Positions 24,606 to 33,400 of a stretch of DNA of 64,000 bases are shown piece by piece; position 1 is the first letter of the stretch; every line of letters begins with the position of its first letter. The stretch comes from PLGF01 sp052139695 (GTDB lineage Bacteria > Verrucomicrobiota > Verrucomicrobiia > Limisphaerales > Palsa-1400): positions 1 to 64,000 of the forward strand of contig JBKQWF010000135.1 of NCBI GenBank assembly GCA_052139695.1, read 5' to 3'. The notes beneath the pieces are model-generated. The model saw only the letters and a list, made by a program, of their open reading frames with translations, did no database searches and was not told the origin of the DNA. The position numbers were made by a program, and so were the translations under genes.

Positions 24606-24746
24606 TTAGTGGCACCTACTTTTCTCGTCTTCCGGGCCGGCGCGGAGTTCGTCGCGCAGCCACACCAACAGCGCCAGGCCGAAACAAATCGTCAACCCCA
24701 CCGGCACGACAATCAATCCCCACAAATTCAAATCGGTATCGGTCAT
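24606..24746 (-). CDS. 46-aa single-pass membrane protein
   Basis: ATG 24746 to TAA 24606 encodes MTDTDLNLWGLIVVPVGLTI followed by CFGLALLVWLRDELRAGPED and EKSRCH. One hydrophobic helix (about residues 8-30) is followed by a positive then acidic tail, the arrangement of small CcoS/KdpF-like membrane subunits. No family can be assigned. It lies in a gap otherwise filled only by shadow frames, and its last codons abut the antitoxin remnant. Hydrophobic pattern and clean start-stop support a real gene; homologues were not checked. Confidence 0.5.
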   Translation of the reverse strand: MTDTDLNLWGLIVVPVGLTICFGLALLVWLRDELRAGPEDEKSRCH

Positions 24747-25058
24747 AAAACAGCCATAACTTGCCGCCTCGCGCGCGATTGTAAAGGCGATTTTTACCTG
24801 CGAAACACATAGTGCGCGGCACAGATTTCTTCAAATCCATGATTTGCGCCGTTCTTTGTTGCCTTGTCCAGATGTATATCTATAAAGACGCCTCAGGATC
24901 AAGCTGGTGCGCTTCTGCACCAGACCCATCCGCCGCCGCAACAAATCCTCCATGCAACACGTAAAGCCTGTTCAAAAACCTTCGGTAGGTTTCACATCTT
25001 GACGCATTCTTGTTTTCATTGGCGCGCATGGAAATAATGGAACGTTCTCGAGACCGCG
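24747..25058. other. intergenic region, nothing recognised
   Basis: About 310 nt with no convincing gene. Somewhat AT-rich around 24840-25020. It would hold the promoters for the small membrane gene (minus) and the gene at 25059 (plus). Confidence 0.45.
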
Positions 25059-25384
25059 ATGACGCGCAACGGCAAAATCGCCCGGCTTCCCCTGGCCGTC
25101 CGTCAGCAACTCAACCAGCGCCTCCAAAATGGCGAGCTGGCCCAGTATCTCCTCTCCTGGCTCAACCGGCTGCCGGAAGTCCAGGCCATCCTCGCCGCCC
25201 ATTTCGCCGCCAAGCCCATCGACGAATCCAACCTGACCCACTGGAAGCAGGGCGGTTATCTCGACAAGAAAAACAGGAGCGCATCCGTCAAATCCTCGGC
25301 ATCGGTGAGGAGTACGGCCCCGACGCCGCCCCGGAAAGCCTGCTTCCACCGAAACCCGAACCTGATCGAACTAAATTGAACTAA
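25059..25384 (+). pseudogene. frameshifted N-G-K-I-A-R-L-P protein
   Basis: The first frame reads MTRNGKIARLPLAVRQQLNQ, then NGELAQYLLSWLNRLPEVQ and NLTHWKQGGYLDKKNRSAS. This is a small helical protein whose N-G-K-I-A-R-L-P / W-L-N / W-K-Q-G-G pattern I associate with a family repeated in Verrucomicrobiota genomes. Around 25262-25275 the natural continuation (KQERIRQILGIGEEYGPDAA, ending at TAA 25382-25384) moves to another frame. The first frame instead runs to a Ser/Arg-rich tail ending at 25379. One missing or two extra bases explain it. The pattern resembles phage Mu gp27-like DNA-packaging proteins, which is a guess. Confidence 0.55.
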
Positions 25385-25737
25385 ATTGAACCAAATTGAG
25401 CCGCCGTTACCCCCTGGGGGGGCCGCCGCGCCCCACCGCGATGCCCTCGCTCTCGCTTTTCGGGTGCAAGAATTCTCTCACGCACCCGTCACGCTGGGTT
25501 GCGACCGACAAAACTCTTCGCCGGCCGGCTTTTTCCCAGGAATCTTATATGGGCCTCCCTTCTACTTGTGAGGGCCGATCCGTTGAGCTCTTCTCTCTCT
25601 CCCCGCGTGCGGGGGGAGCCGGAGGAGAGAGGGGTTCCACTTTTCGACTGGAAGAATTCTGTCGTGCGCACCCTTGCCGCGTCTCCCGGCGTTTTCAGTT
25701 GAAAACGAACCGGCAATGCGGTTAACCTCCCCGCCTT
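25385..25737. other. intergenic region before pgk with a CT-rich hairpin
   Basis: No gene. Three tandem copies of a 10-mer (AACTAAATTG, AACTAAATTG, AACCAAATTG) span 25369-25398. A hairpin-prone segment with CTCTCTCCCCGCG and GGAGGAGAGAGGGG lies at about 25590-25640. This interval should contain the promoter of the pgk operon; no clear box was identified. Confidence 0.5.
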
Positions 25738-26994
25738 ATGGAAAAACTTAGTGTCAACGGCTTGAACGTGAATAACCAACGGGTGCTGGTGCGCGTGGAT
25801 TACAATGTGCCCATGGAAGAAAAAGACGGCAAGATGGTCATCAACGATGCCACCCGCATCCAGGAAACCCTTCCCACTTTGCGCCTGCTGATCGAGCGCG
25901 GCGCCAAGATCGTCCTGGCAGCCCACCTCGGACGCCCCAAGGGCAAACGCGAGCCCTCCATGTCCCTTCGCCCCGTTGCCGCTAAACTTTCCGAACTGCT
26001 CCACCGTCCTGTGGCATTTGCCGAAGATTGCATTGGCGACGTGGCGGAAAAAGCCGTGGCGGGTCTCAAGGCAGGCGACGTGCTGCTGCTGGAGAATGTC
26101 CGCTATTACAACGAGGAAGAAGCCAACGACCCCGCGTTCGCGGAAAAATTGGCCCGTTTGGCCGACCTGTATGTCAATGACGCCTTTGGCGCGGCCCATC
26201 GCGCGCACGCTTCCACCGAGGGCGTGGCCCGCGTCATCGCCAAACGCGGCGGCAAGTGCGCCGCCGGGCTGTTGATGGAGAGGGAACTGAAATTCCTCGG
26301 ACAGGAATTGGAGAACCCGGCCCATCCTTTCGTTGTCGTCCTGGGCGGAGCGAAGGTTTCGGATAAAATCAACGTCATTGACCGCCTGCTGGAAAAGGCC
26401 GACACGATTTTGATCGGCGGCGCCATGGCCTACACCTTTAAGCTGGCGCAAGGGGCCAAAGTCGGCAAATCGCTCTGTGAGCCGGACAAAGTGAGCGTGG
26501 CCAAGGCCGCGTTGGATAAAGCCAAGACGCGCGGCGTGCAATTCCTGTTGCCGACGGATAATGTCATCGGCACGCCGGTCGATACCGGCAAGCTCAACAA
26601 AAAAGGCAAGCCGGTGATTGACATCCAAAAACCGACCGTGAATAGCGACCGGGATATTCCGGAAGGGACGGAAGGGTTGGACATCGGGCCGGAAACGGCC
26701 AAGCGCTTCAGCCAGATTCTCAGCACTGCCAAAACCATCATGTGGAACGGCCCGATGGGGATGTTCGAGGATCCGCGCTTTGCGGAAGGGACGAACACGG
26801 TGGCGCGCGCGGTGGCGGAGGCCACAGCCCAGAACGGCGCCAAAAGCATTATTGGCGGCGGCGACAGCGTCAAGGCGCTCAACAAGGCAAAGCTGGGAGA
26901 CAAAGTGACTTTCATGAGCACCGGTGGCGGCGCCAGCCTCGAATTCCTGGAAGGCAAGGTCCTGCCCGGCGTCGCCGCGCTTTCGAATAAATGA
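25738..26994 (+). CDS. pgk: phosphoglycerate kinase
   Basis: A 418-aa cytoplasmic glycolytic enzyme converting 1,3-bisphosphoglycerate and ADP to 3-phosphoglycerate and ATP. It has VLVRVDYNVPMEE (substrate-binding Asp/Asn), LAAHLGRPKGKR, LLLENVRYYNEEE, YVNDAFGAAHRAHAS, the ATP-domain VVVLGGAKVSDKI, MWNGPMGMFE and GGGDSV with STGGGASLEFLEG. The length is standard. It is the first gene of pgk-tpiA-secG, with tpiA starting 27 nt after its stop. Confidence 0.98.
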   Translation: MEKLSVNGLNVNNQRVLVRVDYNVPMEEKDGKMVINDATRIQETLPTLRLLIERGAKIVLAAHLGRPKGKREPSMSLRPVAAKLSELLHRPVAFAEDCIGDVAEKAVAGLKAGDVLLLENVRYYNEEEANDPAFAEKLARLADLYVNDAFGAAHRAHASTEGVARVIAKRGGKCAAGLLMERELKFLGQELENPAHPFVVVLGGAKVSDKINVIDRLLEKADTILIGGAMAYTFKLAQGAKVGKSLCEPDKVSVAKAALDKAKTRGVQFLLPTDNVIGTPVDTGKLNKKGKPVIDIQKPTVNSDRDIPEGTEGLDIGPETAKRFSQILSTAKTIMWNGPMGMFEDPRFAEGTNTVARAVAEATAQNGAKSIIGGGDSVKALNKAKLGDKVTFMSTGGGASLEFLEGKVLPGVAALSNK

Positions 26995-27020
26995 CACTCT
27001 CTAACAAGGTCAACCAACCT

Positions 27021-27785
27021 ATGAAAAAAGAACGAAAATTAATTATCGCGGGCAACTGGAAGATGAACAAAACCGTGGCCGAAGCGCTCGCTTTGGTCAA
27101 AGGGCTCAAACTGGAACTGGCCAACGTCAAGGACATCGACGTGGTCGTTTGCCCGCCCTTTACGGCATTGAGCGAAGTTTCCAAGGCGGTGCTGGACACG
27201 AGCATCCGCCTCGGCGCGCAGAACATGAGCGAGAACAATTTCGGGGCCTTCACGGGGGAAATCGCGGCCGGAATGTTAAAGGAGTTCTCCGTTCGTTATG
27301 TCATTCTCGGCCATTCCGAGCGGCGCCAATTCCAGAAAGAAAGCGACGAACTGATTTCCAAAAAGGCGCACGCCGCCCATGCCGCCTCGCTCAAACCGAT
27401 CGTCTGCGTCGGCGAACTGCTGGCGGAGCGCGAATCCGGCCAAACCGAAGCCGTCCTGACCAGGCAAGTGCGCGGAAGCCTGGCTGGTTTGACGCCGGAA
27501 CAAATGAGCGAAACCATCGTGGCCTACGAACCTGTTTGGGCCATCGGCACAGGCAAGACCGCCACGACTACCCAGGCGCAGGAAGCGCATGTTTTTATCC
27601 GCAAATTGGTGGAAGGAATGTTTGACCAAAACGTGGCGCGCCATGTCCGCATTCAATACGGCGGCAGCGTCAAGGCTTCCAACGCGCGCGAATTGATGGA
27701 ACAACCGGATGTGGATGGGGCGCTGGTCGGCGGAGCTTCACTGGACGTGCGGAATTTTTCTGATATAATCAAACACTCTATTTAA
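27021..27785 (+). CDS. tpiA: triosephosphate isomerase
   Basis: A 254-aa TIM-barrel enzyme interconverting dihydroxyacetone phosphate and glyceraldehyde 3-phosphate. GNWKMNKT holds the catalytic Lys, ILGHSERR the His, and AYEPVWAIGTGK the Glu with the flexible loop; IQYGGSVKASNA binds the phosphate. The start ATG 27021 (MKKERKLIIAGN) gives the standard length; an earlier in-frame start inside the pgk end is not needed. It is the middle gene of pgk-tpiA-secG. Confidence 0.97.
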   Translation: MKKERKLIIAGNWKMNKTVAEALALVKGLKLELANVKDIDVVVCPPFTALSEVSKAVLDTSIRLGAQNMSENNFGAFTGEIAAGMLKEFSVRYVILGHSERRQFQKESDELISKKAHAAHAASLKPIVCVGELLAERESGQTEAVLTRQVRGSLAGLTPEQMSETIVAYEPVWAIGTGKTATTTQAQEAHVFIRKLVEGMFDQNVARHVRIQYGGSVKASNARELMEQPDVDGALVGGASLDVRNFSDIIKHSI

Positions 27786-27795
27786 AGAGTTAAAC

Positions 27796-28215
27796 ATGAC
27801 ATTTAGCATTTTTTATATCTTATTCTCGGTCCTGATGTTTCTCGACTGCGTGTTCCTGGTCTTCCTGGTCCTTTTGCAGTTGCCGAAGAAAGAAGCCGGC
27901 GCCGGCATGGCTTTTGGCGGCGCGGCCACCGACGCCCTTTTCGGCGCGGGTTCAGGCAACGTGTTGACGAAGGTGACCAAATACGCGGCGGGCGTCTTTT
28001 TTAGCCTGGCCTTGGTCATGGCCGTGATGGCTTCGGGCCGGTCCAAGACCGCCGGAGCGGCGCTGTTGGAAGAAATGACAAAAAAAGGCGCGCCCGCCAT
28101 GTCCCAAACGGCGACTCCTCCCGCCTCCACAACCGGCACGACGCCAGCCGTCCCTTTGTTGCAGATATCAAACACCGCGCCCGCGCAGACCCCCGCCAAA
28201 GGCACCAACAAATAG
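27796..28215 (+). CDS. secG: preprotein translocase subunit SecG
   Basis: A 139-aa inner-membrane protein with two hydrophobic helices (FYILFSVLMFLDCVFLVFLV and YAAGVFFSLALVMAVMA). Between them lies the SecG signature (AGAGMAFGGAATDALFGAGS, with F-G-x-G-x-x-x-x-x-L-x-K-x-T). The Pro/Thr/Ala-rich C-terminal tail from residue ~90 is longer than in proteobacteria but common in this phylum. It starts 10 nt after tpiA. The pgk-tpiA-secG order is widely conserved and supports the call. Confidence 0.93.
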   Translation: MTFSIFYILFSVLMFLDCVFLVFLVLLQLPKKEAGAGMAFGGAATDALFGAGSGNVLTKVTKYAAGVFFSLALVMAVMASGRSKTAGAALLEEMTKKGAPAMSQTATPPASTTGTTPAVPLLQISNTAPAQTPAKGTNK

Positions 28216-28285
28216 TCTCTAAAACCACTGAAAGGCCCTGATGACTTCGGCCAGACCCCGTAGTCGGCGGACGAGACGCGAAGAT

Positions 28286-28337
28286 CAGTCGGCGGGACGC
28301 CGACTGAAATCGACCGGGACGGTCGCGCTCCCCGAGA
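28286..28337. repeat. dispersed intergenic repeat, type CGGCGGGACGCC
   Basis: AGTCGGCGGGACGCCGACT is a perfect hairpin (28287-28306) followed by GACCGGGACGGTCGCGCTCCCCG (in blocks). The same blocks lie at 2672-2722. Confidence 0.5.
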
Positions 28338-28381
28338 GAATGTTCTGCGCTGAGGATTGGGGCACCAAAGCCGGTGCGGGG

Positions 28382-28475
28382 TGCGATTAACGCCGTCTGA
28401 CGAAGGTAGGGCGCGCACTCCGTTGCGCGCCTTCCCCGGCGGCTTCCTTAGAATTGCCCGGCACTTTTAATCGCA
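28382..28475. repeat. dispersed palindromic intergenic repeat (GAAGGTAGGGCGCG family), copy 2
   Basis: TGCGATTAA, GAAGGTAGGGCGCGC, ACTCCGTTGCGCGCC, CCCCGGCGG and AGAATTGCCCGGCACTTTTAATCGC follow in the order seen in copy 1 (23754-23852). The closing TTTTAATCGC is shared with the copy at 39470. Confidence 0.65.
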
Positions 28476-28533
28476 CACTGCGGTGCGGTTTATATTGACA
28501 GTCAAAGCTGAAACCACTATAGACAGGTTCAAC

Positions 28534-28656
28534 ATGAACCGACGTTTTATGGACGTTGACGGTTCCGCCCTCTGGAAGCCTGGGCACTGGAACCGCGACA
28601 ACCAACCGCATCCAGAAGCGTGGTCTCCTCCCAGCGATTGGGCCGTCCAGAATTAG
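28534..28656 (+). CDS. possible 40-aa protein
   Basis: ATG 28534 to TAG 28654 gives MNRRFMDVDGSALWKPGHWN followed by RDNQPHPEAWSPPSDWAVQN. It is Trp/Pro/His-rich, with no signal or membrane segment. Composition is unusual for a chance frame, but there is no family evidence and no clear ribosome site. Confidence 0.22.
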   Translation: MNRRFMDVDGSALWKPGHWNRDNQPHPEAWSPPSDWAVQN

Positions 28657-28676
28657 TTTAACTGCATCGTGCCGAC

Positions 28677-30131
28677 TCAGGCGGCGTCTTCTTCGGCGAG
28701 CTTGCGGTATAAGGTTGCCACGCTGACGCCCAATATTTCGGCGGCTTTTTCCTTGTCCCCACCGGTTTGGGCGAGAGCGCGGTTGACGTAGGAAAGCTCC
28801 TGGTCGCGCAAGTAGTTGCGCAGTGGGCCGATGGGCTGGGAAAGCATGTGCGCGGGCGCGGCGCTGGCGCTAGGGGCGCCGCCGACGGACATGACGGCGC
28901 CGGACGCAGGCCGGGCCACCGGAGTTTCCACCACGTCATCTTCGCCTTCGGCAGAGACGGCCCGCAGGGCCGGAGGCAAATCGGCCACGCGAATGGTGCC
29001 GTCTTCGCACAAAGCGCAAGCGCGCTCGATGGCATTCTCCAATTCGCGCACGTTGCCAGGCCAGTCATGGAGCGACAGAACATTGAGGGCTTTCCGGCTG
29101 ATGCTGTAAAGTTTGCCGGTGCGCGGGTTGACCTTGTTGCGGAGAAAATGCATGGTGAGCACGGGAATGTCTTCACGCCGCTCCCGCAAGCTGGGCAGAT
29201 TGATCGGAATGACGTTCAGCCGGTAGTAGAGGTCTTCCCGGAACGACCCTTCTTCGACGCGCTTTTCCAACGGCTCATTTGTCGCTGAGAGCACCCGGAC
29301 ATTGACGCTGACAGGCACGTTGTCCCCCACGCGGCGGACTTCCTTTTCCTGTAAAACTCGCAGCAGCCGGCTTTGCAGGACCGGCGGCATGGAACCAATT
29401 TCGTCGAGGAACATGGTGCCGCCGTCGGCTTCGTGAAAAAGCCCCTTTTTGTCATTGATCGCGCCGGTAAAAGCGCCTTTGCAATGGCCGAACAACTCTG
29501 ATTCCAGCAAGTTTTCGGGCAGCGCGCTGCAATTAATGGGAATGAAAGGAGCGAATTGACGGCGGCTGTTGAAGTGGAGCGCGCGCGCCACCAATTCCTT
29601 GCCAGTGCCGCTTTCGCCCAAAATGAGGATGGTGCTGTCGGTATCGGCCACCCGCTCAATCATTTTGAAGACGGCCTGCATCTGGGGCGAATTGCCGATC
29701 AACTGATTGAATTGATATTTCTTCTTGAGCTGCTTGCGCAAATAAATGTTCTCAGAAATCGCCTCATTGTAAGAAAGGGCCCGCTGGATGCACAGGCGGA
29801 GATCGTCCACCTTAAAGGGTTTTTCCAAATAATCGAACGCGCCCTTTTTCATCGCCTCCACGGCCGTTTCGATGGTGGCGTAGGCGGTAATCACGATGAC
29901 GGTCGAGGGAGGATTGAGCGCGCGGGCCTTTTGCAGGATTTCCAGTCCGTGCGTGCGCGTTTTATCGAGGTAAAGGTCGGTAATGACCAACTCCGGACAC
30001 TGCGCCTCAAGCGTTTCCACCGCCGCGCTGAAGCTGCTGAAGGGAAAGACCTCATGCCCCTCACGACGCAGAAGTTCCGTCACCATTTGCACCATGGTCA
30101 CTTCGTCGTCGATGAGTAGAACCTTTGCCAT
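28677..30131 (-). CDS. NtrC-family sigma-54-dependent response regulator
   Basis: A 484-aa regulator in three parts. The receiver domain has acidic pocket D8/D9, phosphoacceptor D52 (LVITDLYLD) and K-P near 105 (YLEKPFK). The AAA+ domain has GESGTGKE (Walker A, near 175), FGHCKGAFTGAI (sigma-54 contact loop GAFTGA) and GGTMFLDEIG (Walker B), with RLNVIPINLPSLRERREDIP and HDWPGNVRELENAIERA. The C-terminal Fis-type HTH is AAEILGVSVATLYRKLAEE. It would be phosphorylated by a sensor kinase (none adjacent) and activate sigma-54 promoters. A low-complexity linker (about 390-430) separates AAA+ and HTH. Targets unknown. Confidence 0.95.
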   Translation of the reverse strand: MAKVLLIDDEVTMVQMVTELLRREGHEVFPFSSFSAAVETLEAQCPELVITDLYLDKTRTHGLEILQKARALNPPSTVIVITAYATIETAVEAMKKGAFDYLEKPFKVDDLRLCIQRALSYNEAISENIYLRKQLKKKYQFNQLIGNSPQMQAVFKMIERVADTDSTILILGESGTGKELVARALHFNSRRQFAPFIPINCSALPENLLESELFGHCKGAFTGAINDKKGLFHEADGGTMFLDEIGSMPPVLQSRLLRVLQEKEVRRVGDNVPVSVNVRVLSATNEPLEKRVEEGSFREDLYYRLNVIPINLPSLRERREDIPVLTMHFLRNKVNPRTGKLYSISRKALNVLSLHDWPGNVRELENAIERACALCEDGTIRVADLPPALRAVSAEGEDDVVETPVARPASGAVMSVGGAPSASAAPAHMLSQPIGPLRNYLRDQELSYVNRALAQTGGDKEKAAEILGVSVATLYRKLAEEDAA

Positions 30132-30451
30132 GTGTCAAGCTTAGCGAAACTGAGCCGCCACGGCAAGCACTACTGCCACTGATCGGCGGTTCCGAATAAC
30201 CGTCTGCCCGCTGGAAACAGCGTAGGGGCTTGAAATTCGGAACCGCCGGGGATCGGTAGGGCGGTGCAGGGCGGTGCTGCCGCGCCGCCCATTCTTTTTT
30301 TATAGAAGGGCGCATGAAATCCGCTGCTGAGGGAGACATTTGGGCGGAGCAGCAGCTCCGCCTGCCGGAATTGCCCGACATTTTCATCGCGCGCGGGAGC
30401 GAAGAACCAATTTGACACCCTGCCTCCATCGCTTCATTCTCGCCTGTAAGG
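30132..30451. other. intergenic region with dispersed repeat
   Basis: About 320 nt between the divergent regulator and CotH genes, largely occupied by the repeat at 30258-30373. No gene seen. Confidence 0.5.
30258..30373. repeat. dispersed intergenic repeat (GCCGCGCCGCCCATTC family), copy 1
   Basis: GCTGCCGCGCCGCCCATTCT, GCATGAAATCCGCTG, TGAGGGA, TTTGGGCGGAGC and GCAGCTCCGCC, then GAATTG, recur with few changes at 36741-36857. The block GCGGAGCAGCAGCTCCGC is itself palindromic. The shared length of ~115 bp is well beyond chance. Confidence 0.75.
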
Positions 30452-33400
30452 ATGAAATGTCTTGTGCATGCGTGGGTGACTTTCTCCCGGACGCTGCTCT
30501 CCATCGGCTTTGCTTTGCTACCCGGCAACAGGCTCTGTGCCCAATATGTTCTGCCGGCGGATGCCGGCTCCATGGTCAATGGTTTTCAAGACGGCTTCTC
30601 TGGCAGCGCCCTAGGAACGAACTGGGTCGTCTGCGGCGCGAGCGACTTTTACGTGAGCGGCGGGGCTTTGCATGTCGTCACGGGAGGCGGCAGTCTCAGC
30701 CATCTGCTCTACGCATTGCCGGGCTATAACCACACGGTGCAGGAAATCCTGGCGCGCATCCGCGTCCTGGATTTTCCATCCGGCGGCGGCTACTGCGGCG
30801 GCCTGGCGGTGGGGGTTAATCCGGCGACGTGTGAGGGGATCGACTATGCCTTTCGAAACGGTCCGAGCGAGGGGCAATCGGGCAATTACCTCGGATTCAT
30901 GGACGATTTCGCGGGTTGGGGGCCGGGCCAGGAGTTCGGCTGGCAGATGTACCAGTGGTACTGGCTGCGCTTGCATCTCGAGCCCAATGCCACGTCTCAG
31001 GGCGGGGCCAACGACGTCTTTGCCAAGGCCTGGGCGGCCGACGGCAACACACCCGAACCGCCCGGCTGGCAGCTAACCTGGGATTACACCCCGGCTATCA
31101 ACCCGTCGCCTTGCGCGGGTTTTGCCGGAATTGCCGTCCTCTCCGGCGCGGTCGCGCAATTTGACGTGGATTATATCTTAATCAAAGCGGGCGGATTGCC
31201 AGTTATCCAAGTGTCACCGGGCACGCCCGCGTCGGGCGGGGCGGCCGCCCCTTCTTTTCCCGCGGGGGAATCCACCGTGCCGGCTTTGCGGACGATTGAA
31301 GTGCATTTTAACCAGCCGGTGACCGGTGTGGCAGCGTCGAACTTGTTGATCAATTACGTGCCGGCCACCAATGTGACGGCCTACGCGCCCTGGCAATACG
31401 TCTTCGATTTTCCGGAGCCGGCGTTGGGCATCGTCCATGTGAGCTGGGCCGCCGACGCGAACATCCGAAGTCTGGCAAACCAATCCAACGTCGTCCCCGG
31501 GGGCGGTTGGAGCTACACGCTCAATCGGTTGGCACCGCCGCCCAGCCTGCAAATCTCGGAGTTCATGGCGTCCAACAAGAACACGCTGCTCGACGAGGAC
31601 GGCGACAGCTCGGATTGGATTGAGATTTACAACGGGACACCGAGCGCCGTGGACCTCGCGGGCTGGTTCCTCACCACCGAGGCGACGAACCTGACCCAAT
31701 GGGGTTTCCCAGACTATGTGCTGGCCTCAGGCGATTACCTCGTGGTGTTCGCTTCCGGCAAGAATCGGGCAGCGGTCACTGGCGAACTGCACACCAACTT
31801 TAAACTCCCTTCCGCGGGTGGCTTTCTGGCGTTGGTGGACCCGCAGGCCAATCTAGTGTCGGCCTTCACTTATCCGCCGCAGCAGACAGACATTTCCTAT
31901 GGCGTGGACCCGGTCCTGCTCAACGCCGTCGGCTACTACACCACGCCAACGCCCGGAAACGCCAATGACCCCGTTGGGAACGGTTTCACGGCAGAGCCTG
32001 CGTTTTCCCAGCCGGGCGGGACCTTCCTCAACCCGTTCTCCTTGAGGGTGAGCGATCGAACCCCCAACGCCGTCATTCGTTACACTGTCAATGGCACGGT
32101 GCCGACGGACGCTTCGCCGGTCCTGGCGGGTCCGCTGGCCGTCACCAACAGCGTTCAGGTGCGGGCGCGGGCCTTCGCCCCCGGATTGTTGCCCGGGCCC
32201 ATGCATAGCGAAAGCTACATGCAAATTACCAAAGCTGTGGCCAATATCACCTCGGACCTGCCCGCCGTGATCATCTATAACTTTGGCGCGGGCGCGGTGC
32301 CGATTGATTCGGGCGACCCGGAACAGTTTGCCAATTTTTCCTTTTACGAACCGGTCAACGGCCAGACCTCGCTGACCAACGCGCCCACTTTGAGCAGCCG
32401 TGGTGGATTCCACGTCCGCGGCTCCAGCACGCGTTACCTGCCCAAGCAAGCGTGGGCGGTCAAGTTCTGGGACGAATTGAATAACGGCACAGACTGCTCG
32501 CCGCTGGAATTGCCGCCGAGCGCGGATTGGGTCTTTTACGCCCCGGATTCGTTTGAGCCGGTGCTCATCCACAATCCGCTCATCTACCAGTTGAGCAATG
32601 AAATTGGCCGCTACGCTCCGCGCACGCGCCTGATGGAGGTCTATATCAGCACGAGCGGCGGGCCGGTCACCCCGGCGGATTACAACGGCATTTATGTGCT
32701 CACGGAGAAGGTTGAGCGCGGCGCCAACCGCGTGGATATCAACAAACTCCAGCCTGACGAAAGCATCGCGCCGGCGGTCACTGGCGGATACATGTTGAGC
32801 ATTAACCGCTTGGAACCTGGGGAGCACGGGTTTAACACCGCCGGTCTGGCGCTCCTCTATGCCGATCCCGGAGAAGCCGACATCACAACGCCCGAGCGGG
32901 CGCCGCAATCTCAATACATTAAGAACTACATCAACACCTTCGGGGCGGCGCTCAACGCGGCCAACTACACGGACCCGGTCCTCGGTTATGCCGCCTATAT
33001 CGATGTGGACTCGTGCATCGACTACCACATTCTCAACGTCGTGCCCTTCAATGTCGATGCCATGGTCTTGAGCACCTATTTTTACAAACCGCGCCAGGGA
33101 AAACTTTTCTTTGGTCCCATTTGGGATTATGACCGCGCGCAAGGCTCGACCGACGGACGGGACTTCAACCCGTTCTGCTGGTTTGACTCAAATACGACCT
33201 ACGGCGCAACGTTCTACTTCCCCTGGTGGCAGCAAATGTTCACGGACATGGATTTCTGGCAGAAATGGATTGACCGCTATGAGGATTTGCGCACGGGCTT
33301 GCTTTCCACCAATCACATCTACGCGGACATCGACGCGCTCACCGCCCAGGTGCGCCGGGAGCAGCCGCGCGAGGCGGCGCGTTGGCCCGGCTATACCACG

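Larger units (their letters stand above)
28216..28676. other. intergenic region with two dispersed repeats
   Basis: About 460 nt after secG. It holds a CGGCGGGACGCC-type repeat (28286-28337), a GAAGGTAGGGCGCG-type repeat (28382-28475), and a possible 40-codon frame at 28534-28656. No terminator is obvious directly after secG. Confidence 0.5.

Noticed and set aside
25369..25398. Three tandem 10-mers (AACTAAATTG type) as a possible iteron or binding site
   Set aside because: Only three units, overlapping a pseudogene stop; no initiator gene nearby. Noted under the intergenic entry only.
25489..26997. 502-codon open frame antisense to pgk
   Set aside because: Fully covered by a clear phosphoglycerate kinase on the other strand; no motif.
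31853..33142. 429-codon open frame antisense to the CotH gene
   Set aside because: Shadow of the CotH domain, no recognisable protein pattern.
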